In this document: one piece after another, positions 40,368-47,093 of the stretch
Position numbering within the stretch: position 1 is the first letter of the stretch
Layout: the number at the start of each line of letters is the position of its first letter
From: Collinsella sp.
GTDB taxonomy: Bacteria; Actinomycetota; Coriobacteriia; Coriobacteriales; Coriobacteriaceae
Length of the DNA stretch: 64,000 bases
Assembly: GCA_031292915.1 (NCBI GenBank)
Contig: JAUMSH010000011.1
Span: 1-64,000, forward strand
Direction of reading: 5' to 3'
Made by a program: the position numbers and the translations under genes
Notes under the pieces: model-generated
What the model saw: the letters and a program-made list of their open reading frames with translations, nothing else
The model's database searches: none
What the model was told of the DNA's origin: nothing

Positions 40368-41654
40368 ATGTCGGTCGATATAGCTACGTATGTCCACGAT
40401 CTTGCCGTTGCCGCCAAGGCAGCGTCGGCCTCGCTTGCCACGGCGAGCGACGAGCAGCGCCAGGAGGCCGTGCGCGCCATGGCCGCGGCGCTGCGCGATG
40501 GTGTCGATTCCATCGTTGCCGCCAACGAGCTCGATATGTCCGCTGCGCGCGATGCGGGGACCTCGGCGGGGCTCCTCGATCGCCTGTTGCTGACGCCCGA
40601 GCGCGTCGAGGGCATGGCCGCCGGCCTGGAGAAACTCGCCGAGCTGCCCGATCCTGTCGGCCGCGTGCTCGACCACCGCGTGCTTGCAAGCGGCGTGGAC
40701 CTCACCCGCGTGAGCGTGCCGCTTGGTCTGGTCGCCATGGTCTATGAGGCGCGCCCCAACGTGACGGCCGACGCCGCGGGCATCTGCATCCGCACCGGCA
40801 ACGCCTGCATTCTGCGCGGCGGTTCGCTTGCCTATCACTCGTGCGCCATGATTGCCGAACTGCTGGCCGATGCGCTCGAGGCCAAGGGTTTCCCGCGCGA
40901 GGCTGTGTCGATGATCGAGTCTACCGACCGCGAGGCCACCGGCGAGCTCATGAAGCTCCGCGGCATCGTCGACGTGCTCATTCCGCGTGGCGGTGCGGGC
41001 CTGATCCAGCGCTGCGTGCGCGAGTCGCTTGTGCCGGTGATCGAGACGGGTACGGGTAACTGCCATATCTACGTGCATGAATCCGCCGACTTTGACAAGG
41101 CGCTCAACATTATCGTCAATGCCAAGACCCAGCGCGTGGGCGTGTGCAATGCCGCCGAGTCGCTGCTGGTCGACCGTGCCGTTGCTGATCGCTTCCTGCC
41201 CGCAGTCGTTGCCGTGCTGCACGACCACGGCGTGCTGATTCACGGCGACGAGGCCACGTGCGCTGCATGCGCCGACGCTGGGCTTGCCGAGGGCGACGAC
41301 TATGTTGCCGCGACTGAGGAGGATTGGGGCCGTGAGTACCTGGCGCTTGAGATGAGCGTGAAGGTCGTGGCGAACGAGGACGAGGCCATTGCACACATCA
41401 ACCGCTACGGCACCATGCACTCCGAAGCCATCGTTGCCGAGGACGCGGACGCCTGCGAGCGCTTCTTGGATGCAGTCGATGCCTCGGCCGTGTACGCCAA
41501 CGCCAGCACGCGCTTCACTGACGGCGGCGAGTTTGGGCTGGGTGCCGAGATCGGCATCTCGACCCAAAAGCTCCACGCCCGCGGCCCCTTTGCCGCCGAG
41601 GCCCTCACCACCTACAAATACAAGCTCCGCGGCACCGGCCAGGTCCGCCCCTAG
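40368..41654 (+). CDS. proA: Gamma-glutamyl phosphate reductase
   Basis: 428 aa, aldehyde-dehydrogenase superfamily. VPLGLVAMVYEARPNVT, RGGSLAYHS, the VPVIETGTGNCHIYV region and the catalytic Cys in TQRVGVCNAAESLL are visible; C-terminal TDGGEFGLGAEIGISTQKLH is typical of ProA. Reduces glutamyl-5-phosphate with NADPH to the semialdehyde. GAGAAAGG before the ATG. Confidence 0.95.
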   Translation: MSVDIATYVHDLAVAAKAASASLATASDEQRQEAVRAMAAALRDGVDSIVAANELDMSAARDAGTSAGLLDRLLLTPERVEGMAAGLEKLAELPDPVGRVLDHRVLASGVDLTRVSVPLGLVAMVYEARPNVTADAAGICIRTGNACILRGGSLAYHSCAMIAELLADALEAKGFPREAVSMIESTDREATGELMKLRGIVDVLIPRGGAGLIQRCVRESLVPVIETGTGNCHIYVHESADFDKALNIIVNAKTQRVGVCNAAESLLVDRAVADRFLPAVVAVLHDHGVLIHGDEATCAACADAGLAEGDDYVAATEEDWGREYLALEMSVKVVANEDEAIAHINRYGTMHSEAIVAEDADACERFLDAVDASAVYANASTRFTDGGEFGLGAEIGISTQKLHARGPFAAEALTTYKYKLRGTGQVRP

Positions 41655-41669
41655 ACCTCTCGTAAACGA

Positions 41670-41709
41670 AAAACCACCACAAAGGTGCCTGTCCCCTTTG
41701 TGGTGGTTA
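41670..41709. terminator. Terminator cassette, copy 1
   Basis: AACCACCACAAAG pairs with CTTTGTGGTGGTT around GTGCCTGTCCC. It serves proA (plus) and the HD gene (minus). The 40 bp are identical to 42379-42418. Confidence 0.85.
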
Positions 41710-41725
41710 TAGGTGGCGTGGGCGG

Positions 41726-42325
41726 TTAGGCCTGGAAGGTATCGCGGTCGGGCGCGAAGGACTGCATGGCCGCGATGGTGCGGTCAAAGAGCTCGGGGAG
41801 CTCCCAGCCCAGCATCTCGGCGCCCTGCGAAATCACGTCGCGCGAGCAGCCGGCGGCAAAGCGCTTGTCCTTGAACTTTTTCTTGAGCGACTTAGTCGTA
41901 AAGTCCATGACGCTCTTGCTCGGACGCATGATCACGGCAGCACCGATCAGGCCGGTGAGCTCGTCGCAGGCAAACAGGATCTTTTCCATCTGCAGCTCGG
42001 GCTTGGGCAGCGAGGTGTTGAAATCGGACGTGTGCGTCTGAATAGCGCGAATGAGTTCGGGAGAGGCGCCCTCGCCCTCGAGGATCTCGGCCGCATAGAT
42101 GGTGTGGTTCATGGGGTCGTCCTCATGCTCCTCCCAATCCAGGTCGTGCAGCAGACCGACGATGCCCCAAAACTCCTCGTTCTCGGGGTCGAACTCGCGC
42201 GCAAAGTAGCGCATGGTGCCCTCGACCGTCTCGCCGTGGGTGATGTGGAATGGGTCCTTGTTGTGCTCGTTGAGCAATTCGAACGCACGGTCGCGGGTGA
42301 TTCCGGCGGAAAGCGGCTCTGCCAT
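41726..42325 (-). CDS. HD-domain hydrolase
   Basis: 199 aa. HD metal-binding set: H30 (FHITHGETVEG), H60-D61 (GLLHDLDW), and a later Asp in ILFACDELTGL. Likely a metal-dependent phosphohydrolase acting on a nucleotide or signalling molecule; substrate unknown. AAGGAG precedes the ATG. Confidence 0.8.
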   Translation of the reverse strand: MAEPLSAGITRDRAFELLNEHNKDPFHITHGETVEGTMRYFAREFDPENEEFWGIVGLLHDLDWEEHEDDPMNHTIYAAEILEGEGASPELIRAIQTHTSDFNTSLPKPELQMEKILFACDELTGLIGAAVIMRPSKSVMDFTTKSLKKKFKDKRFAAGCSRDVISQGAEMLGWELPELFDRTIAAMQSFAPDRDTFQA

Positions 42326-42378
42326 AAAAGACTCCTTGTGCTCGTAGGTATCGCTAAGAATGAATACTACTAGAACGA

Positions 42379-42418
42379 AAAAACCACCACAAAGGTGCCT
42401 GTCCCCTTTGTGGTGGTT
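42379..42418. terminator. Terminator cassette, copy 2
   Basis: Same 40 bp as 41670-41709. Here it ends the carD transcript (minus) upstream of the HD gene. Confidence 0.85.
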
Positions 42419-42432
42419 TTGGCGTGGGCAGG

Positions 42433-42918
42433 TTAGTTGAGGGCGGCTTGAGCTAGACGGGCTTCGGCGGCCTCTTCGGTGACGCCCAGGGCCACGGCGA
42501 ACTCCTCGATGGAGCGGCGCTTGGCTTCCTTGAGCACACGCATGTAGTAGGAGCTGGGCTTTTTATCTGCTTCCTCGGCCTGGCGAATACGGTGCATCAT
42601 GGTTTTTGCCACGCGAACCGTCTCGGGCGCGCCCAGCTTGAGCTGCTGCTTAAAGTGCGTCTCCTCGAGCGAGCTATTGCGCTCGGTAAAGGTGTCGCAC
42701 TCCAGCTCGTCGTAGTGGCTCAGCAGGTGCTCGGCATCTTGCTGGGAGATGGCGGCATGCAGACGGTCGGCCTGCGCCACGGGGTACATGAGAATCGTCT
42801 GCGCATGTCCCTGCTTGGTCTCGAGCAGCAACATGGGCTGCGGCGTGTCGTCCCTAAAGCCGACGACGGTGCAGACTCCCTGACCCGGATGAATGACGTG
42901 TTGACCGATTGAGAACAT
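42433..42918 (-). CDS. CarD family transcriptional regulator
   Basis: 161 aa. N-terminal RNA polymerase-interacting Tudor-like domain (FSIGQHVIHPGQGVCTVVGF, the family signature), then a helical DNA-binding part rich in Lys/Arg/Glu (about 65-160). Stabilises open promoter complexes in actinobacteria. GGAGG lies 4-5 nt before the ATG. Confidence 0.88.
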   Translation of the reverse strand: MFSIGQHVIHPGQGVCTVVGFRDDTPQPMLLLETKQGHAQTILMYPVAQADRLHAAISQQDAEHLLSHYDELECDTFTERNSSLEETHFKQQLKLGAPETVRVAKTMMHRIRQAEEADKKPSSYYMRVLKEAKRRSIEEFAVALGVTEEAAEARLAQAALN

Positions 42919-42946
42919 GCTACCTCCAACTTATACGAATTTACGT

Positions 42947-42976
42947 ATGTTAAGAATACCACGCTGACGTGCGCAA
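42947..42976 (-). promoter_or_regulatory. Putative carD promoter
   Basis: Minus strand TTGCGC (42971-42976), 18-bp spacer, TAACAT (42947-42952). It is about 30 bp before the start codon. The rest of the 342-bp carD-argS gap shows nothing else definite except a possible argS promoter. Confidence 0.4.
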
Positions 42977-43164
42977 ACCATTACTTTATGCAGGAAAAGC
43001 ACACAACTCTGATAGGTTAGAGTATTCGATATATAGAACGGCTTATTCATACGTTTATGCATTTCTAGAACGTGTATAAACTGCAGGCAAACCGCCAACT
43101 TTGTACAGCCGCGCAAGAGCGGTAGTCATTTTTGTGCATATGCAATATCTATTAGCTTTACCCT

Positions 43165-43193
43165 GCGACAGTGCCCGTCGCTTGTGATAGAGT
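43165..43193 (+). promoter_or_regulatory. Possible argS promoter
   Basis: GCGACA (43165-43170), 17-bp spacer, TAGAGT (43188-43193), 67 bp before the argS start. Weak match; no T-box features noticed. Confidence 0.35.
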
Positions 43194-43260
43194 GCTACAA
43201 ACTCTGGCTTTTGCCCTACGAGTGACCAAGAGCTCGGGGGCTTTAACACAAGGAGGATCT

Positions 43261-45114
43261 ATGCCCGAGAAGATTGAAGAGCTGGTACGCGCTGCGCTTG
43301 CTGCGGCCCAGGAGGCCGGCGACCTTTCCGCATTTGAACTTGACGATTGCGCTATCGAGCGACCGGCTGACACTTCTCATGGCGAGTGGACCTCTACCAT
43401 GGCCCTGAAGTCCGCCAAGCTGGCCCACTGCGCCCCGCGCAAGATCGCCGAGGCCATCGTTGCCCATATGCCCGAGGATCCCGCGATCGAGAAGGTCGAG
43501 ATCGCAGGCCCCGGCTTCATCAACTTCTACCTCTCCGTCGCCGTCAAGAACGCCATCTTTGGCGAGGCTCGCGAGAAGGGCATGGACTTCGCTAAGTCCA
43601 ACGTCGGTGGTGGCCTGAAGACCCAGGTTGAGTTCGTTTCCGCCAACCCCGTCGGCCCCATGCACATCGGCCACGGCCGCTGGGCCGCGCTGGGCGACTC
43701 GCTCTGCCGCGTTATGGATCACGCCGGTTACGACATCCAGCGTGAGTTCTACATCAACGACCACGGCTCTCAGATGAACACCTTCGGCAACTCCATCAGC
43801 ACGCGCTATATGCAGCTTGCCGACATCATCGCCAAGCAGGGCGTGGATATCGACGAGGCTCACAAGCTGCTGATCGCCGACCGCGACGCCTTTGTTGCCG
43901 ACGAGAACGACGAGCATCCCGAGACCCATCCGTATCAGGACAACTTTGCCGAGACCCTGGGCAAGGACTCCTACGGCGGCGACTACATCATCGACGAGGC
44001 CGCCGAGTTCTGGCGCACCGACGGCGATAAGTGGGTCAACGCCGATCCGCAGGAGCGCATGGAGAGCTTCCGCGAGCGCGGCTATGTAAAGATGGTCGAC
44101 AACATGCGCGACCTTTGCCATGCCGTTAACTGCGACTTCGATCGTTGGTTCTCCGAGCGCTCGCTGTATGTGAAGGACACCGAGGGCGAGACCGCCGGCA
44201 CCTCCGCCGTCGACCGCGCTTTTGAGAAGCTCGACAAGATGGGCTATCTCTACACCAAGGACGGCGCCCTGTGGTTCCGCTCCACCGACCTGGGCGATGA
44301 CAAGGACCGCGTTCTGATCAAGTCCGATGGCGAGTACACCTACTTCGCCTCCGACGTTGCCTATCACTGGGATAAGTTCCAGCGCGTCGACCACGTCATC
44401 GACATCTGGGGCGCCGACCACCACGGCTACATCGAGCGCGTCCGCTGCGTCTGCGATGCCTTGGGTTACCCCGGCAAGTTTGAGGTTCTGCTGGGCCAGC
44501 TCGTCAACCTGCTGCGCAACGGCAAGCCCGTCCGTATGTCCAAGCGTAAGGGCACCATGGTGACCCTGCAGGAGCTCGTCGACGAGGTCGGCTCCGACGC
44601 TGCCCGTTACACCCTCATCTCCAAGAGCTCCAACCAGATGGTCGACTTCGATATTGAGGCCGTCAAGAAGCGCGACAACTCCAACCCGGTGTACTACGTG
44701 CAGTACGCTCACGCCCGCGTGTGCTCCATCCTGCGCCGTGCCGCTGACGTTACGCCCGAGCAGGCTGACGAGATGGGCATGAAGGCCGTCGCCGCCAAGG
44801 CCATCGGTGAGAACGTCGATTACTCGCTGCTGACCGACCCGACCGAGCTCGCCCTTTCGCGCAAGCTCAACGAGCTCACCGACCTCATCGCCAGCTGCGC
44901 TCGCGACCGCGCCCCGTTCCGTCTGACGCACTTTGCTGAGGAACTCGCCGGCGACTTCCACAGCTTCTACGCTGCCTGTCAGGTGCTGCCGAGCGAGGGC
45001 CGTCCCGTCGACCCCGAGCTTTCGCGTGCCCGTCTGGCCGCTTGCGATGCCGTCCGCGTGACGCTCGCCCTGGTGCTCACCCTCGTTGGCGTTTCCGCGC
45101 CCGAGCAGATGTAA
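43261..45114 (+). CDS. argS: Arginyl-tRNA synthetase
   Basis: 617 aa, class I synthetase. HIGH motif GPMHIGHGRWA (about 132-142), KMSKS-equivalent RMSKRKGTM (about 423-431), N-terminal Add-1 domain and C-terminal DALR anticodon-binding domain ending VSAPEQM. Start at the ATG after AAGGAGGATCT. Its own terminator hairpin has been split by an IS insertion. Confidence 0.96.
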   Translation: MPEKIEELVRAALAAAQEAGDLSAFELDDCAIERPADTSHGEWTSTMALKSAKLAHCAPRKIAEAIVAHMPEDPAIEKVEIAGPGFINFYLSVAVKNAIFGEAREKGMDFAKSNVGGGLKTQVEFVSANPVGPMHIGHGRWAALGDSLCRVMDHAGYDIQREFYINDHGSQMNTFGNSISTRYMQLADIIAKQGVDIDEAHKLLIADRDAFVADENDEHPETHPYQDNFAETLGKDSYGGDYIIDEAAEFWRTDGDKWVNADPQERMESFRERGYVKMVDNMRDLCHAVNCDFDRWFSERSLYVKDTEGETAGTSAVDRAFEKLDKMGYLYTKDGALWFRSTDLGDDKDRVLIKSDGEYTYFASDVAYHWDKFQRVDHVIDIWGADHHGYIERVRCVCDALGYPGKFEVLLGQLVNLLRNGKPVRMSKRKGTMVTLQELVDEVGSDAARYTLISKSSNQMVDFDIEAVKKRDNSNPVYYVQYAHARVCSILRRAADVTPEQADEMGMKAVAAKAIGENVDYSLLTDPTELALSRKLNELTDLIASCARDRAPFRLTHFAEELAGDFHSFYAACQVLPSEGRPVDPELSRARLAACDAVRVTLALVLTLVGVSAPEQM

Positions 45115-45223
45115 GCTACGGGTCATTTGACCGCGCAAGTTTGGTTTAACTGAGCCTTGAAAGCCCGATCTCCCACTGAACTGCCTCCCATTTCTTGGAC
45201 ATGAGAAATGGGAGGCTTTCTTT

Positions 45224-45715
45224 ATGCGCGTTGATTTGAGGGTGAAGCATGATGTCGAGGCCAGGAAGGCGGCCATAGGGCTCTTCGAGCTCGGGCACGG
45301 GTATAAATCTGCCGCGATCGCCCTTTCGCTTCCCGCGGAAGCCGTGAGAAGATGGCAGGAGATATACCGCGCGTTCGGGAGCGAGGTGCTGCTGCGCATG
45401 GACGGAAAGCAGGGCAGGTACACATACGAGCAGAAGGTCGCCGCCGCCTCCGCCGTCGTCGACGGCGGCATGACGAAGACCGAGGCGATGGCGGCGTTCG
45501 GCATAATGTCGATGTCGCCGCTCAAGAAGTGGTGCGCGCTATACCGCCGGGGCGGCGCGGAGGCCCTGCGCCCGAGGCCCAAGGGCCGGCCGAGCGGTTC
45601 CAGGGCGAGGCCGCGGACCCGCGAGGAGGAGCTCGAGGAGCGGTGCCGTAGGCTCGAGGCCGAGGTGGCCTACCTAAAAAAATTACGCGCCCTGGTCGAG
45701 AGGGACGGGCTCTGA
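45224..45715 (+). CDS. IS3-family OrfA (helix-turn-helix transposase subunit)
   Basis: 163 aa. Two helix-turn-helix units (about 15-50 and 65-100) and a C-terminal leucine-zipper-like helix (EEELEERCRRLEAEVAYLKK) as in IS150-group OrfA. At Lys codons 152-153 the sequence A-AAA-AAA (45676-45682) is an ideal -1 slippery heptamer leading into OrfB. Confidence 0.9.
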   Translation: MRVDLRVKHDVEARKAAIGLFELGHGYKSAAIALSLPAEAVRRWQEIYRAFGSEVLLRMDGKQGRYTYEQKVAAASAVVDGGMTKTEAMAAFGIMSMSPLKKWCALYRRGGAEALRPRPKGRPSGSRARPRTREEELEERCRRLEAEVAYLKKLRALVERDGL

Positions 45716-46587
45716 CCAGGGCGAAGGCCGAAGCGGTCGCGGCCCTGCGCGCCGAGGGGCACGCGCTCGGGCACCTGCTCGCATGCGCCGAGCTCAAGAG
45801 GTCGACCTACTACTACGCCCTCGCGCACCCGCCGAGGCCCACGCGCCCCGAGCTCCGGGAGGCGGCCGCCGAGATCTTCTCGCGCACCGCCAACGGCTGC
45901 GGGCACCGGCAGATAGCGATGTGCCTCAGGGCGGAAGAGGGGGCCGTGATAGCCGACAAGACCGTGCTCAAGATGATGCGCGAGATGGGGATCCGCTGCG
46001 GTATCAGACGCGAGACGGCCTACCACAGGCACAACTCGTACAGGGGCGTCGTCGGCAGGAAGTTCGAGAACGTGATCGCGAGGGATTTCGACGCCGGGGC
46101 CCCGTGGCAGAAGCTGGGGACGGACGTCACCGAGTTCAAGGTGGCTGGCGGCAAGGCCTACTGGGCCCCGACGCTGGACTTCTGCACCAAGGAGATTGTG
46201 GCGAGCGACATATCGACCACGCCCGACATGGCCCAGCAGGTGAGGATGCTCGACGAGCTGCTGTCCAAGATCCCCGAGGGCGCCGCCCCGACCATGCACT
46301 CGGACCGGGGCTGGCAGTACCAGCACGCCTCGTACACATCCAGGCTCGAGGCCGCCGGCATCGTCCAGAGCATGTCCAGGAAGGCGAACTGCATCGACAA
46401 TGCCGCCACCGAGCAGCTCTTCGGCCACGTCAAGGACGAGTTCTACAGGGGCCGCGAGTGGAAGACGTTCGAGGATTTCAAACGCGACCTGGAGGAATAC
46501 ATAGTCCACTGGAACACGAGCCGGAGGCAGGTAAGATTGAAGGGCCTGACCCCGGAGGAGTTCCGGAATCAGGCCCTCGCGGCCTAG
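45682..46587 (+). CDS. IS3-family OrfB (DDE transposase), made by -1 frameshift
   Basis: About 301 aa in the -1 frame relative to OrfA. An HTH_21-like region (about residues 50-100) precedes the integrase core with catalytic D (GTDVTEF), D (MHSDRGWQYQ) and E (NAATEQLFGHVKDEFY), the IS3 DDE triad. C terminus YIVHWNTSRRQ...LKGLTPEEFR is the family end. Expressed as OrfAB fusion; an independent start downstream (ATG at 45919) would lose the N-terminal part. Confidence 0.9.
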   Translation: MTRPGREGRALTRAKAEAVAALRAEGHALGHLLACAELKRSTYYYALAHPPRPTRPELREAAAEIFSRTANGCGHRQIAMCLRAEEGAVIADKTVLKMMREMGIRCGIRRETAYHRHNSYRGVVGRKFENVIARDFDAGAPWQKLGTDVTEFKVAGGKAYWAPTLDFCTKEIVASDISTTPDMAQQVRMLDELLSKIPEGAAPTMHSDRGWQYQHASYTSRLEAAGIVQSMSRKANCIDNAATEQLFGHVKDEFYRGREWKTFEDFKRDLEEYIVHWNTSRRQVRLKGLTPEEFRNQALAA

Positions 46588-46688
46588 TCGCTATTTAGGG
46601 CGTCCAAGATTTGGGGCGCAGTTCACACGGAGGTCGGGCTTTTTGCAAACGCCGACGTATTGACGAATTTGGAACTGCTGGAAATACG

Positions 46689-46838
46689 AAACTATGCCGG
46701 TTTACTACGATGAAATGAGAAATTCCAACCACGCCGGCTTTTCGCAAAAAAGTGCAAGGCATCTACCTGCGGTTTTAGTTCAACAAGTTTCGGAGTGGTC
46801 GCGGTTGAGCGATTCATCGTAGTAAACCGCCATAGTTT
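46689..46838. repeat. 150-bp element with 26-bp inverted repeats (MITE/REP-like)
   Basis: AAACTATG-C-CGGTTTACTACGATGAA (46689-46714) is the inverted copy, with one mismatch, of 46813-46838. The 98-bp centre has no ORF. It lies in the otherwise empty 468-bp stretch between the IS element and rho. Confidence 0.75.
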
Positions 46839-46922
46839 TGGCGGAGGCAGTCAGATTTGTGGGTGTTAAACCAAAAAGTGTCCCTTTTGACTAGTCGTTT
46901 AAGAGCGTTCCCAATGACTAAG

Positions 46923-46950
46923 TTGCAGGTGGTTGCGGTTGTGTTACACT
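46923..46950 (+). promoter_or_regulatory. Probable rho promoter
   Basis: TTGCAG (46923-46928), 16-bp spacer, TACACT (46945-46950). The leader to the GTG is about 137 nt, long enough for the autoregulation known for rho. Confidence 0.5.
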
Positions 46951-47093
46951 AACGCTGCGTATATGACGCAATCATCTCGATACAGATCAATGATGTCCGT
47001 CGTTTTGAACGGAACTAGACTGTTTAGCCGCCCTGAAGGTTTATGCAGGGAGCATGTGATCACAGGGCTTGAAAAGAAAGTTGAGCAAACACT

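Larger units (their letters stand above)
45177..46625 (+). mobile_element. IS3-family insertion sequence, IS150-like, 1449 bp
   Basis: Ends TGAACTGC... and ...GCAGTTCA with imperfect inverted repeats of about 24 bp (TGAACTGC-N2-CCCA-N3-TCTTGGAC on both sides). Target duplication CAC at 45174-45176 and 46626-46628. Two overlapping ORFs with a slippery A7 between them. All parts are intact, so it may be active. Confidence 0.93.
45160..46644 (+). terminator. argS terminator split by an IS element
   Basis: AAAGCCCGATCTCC (45160-45173) and GGAGGTCGGGCTTT (46629-46642) are complementary except for one G-U pair and are followed by T. Between them lies the IS plus a duplicated CAC. Removing the IS and one CAC restores a 14-bp stem with a CAC loop. 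Confidence 0.88.

Noticed and set aside
42919..43260. T-box leader before argS
   Set aside because: I could not find a convincing T-box sequence or specifier loop.
43243..45582. 779-aa open frame on the minus strand
   Set aside because: Antisense shadow of argS and part of the IS; no domain pattern.
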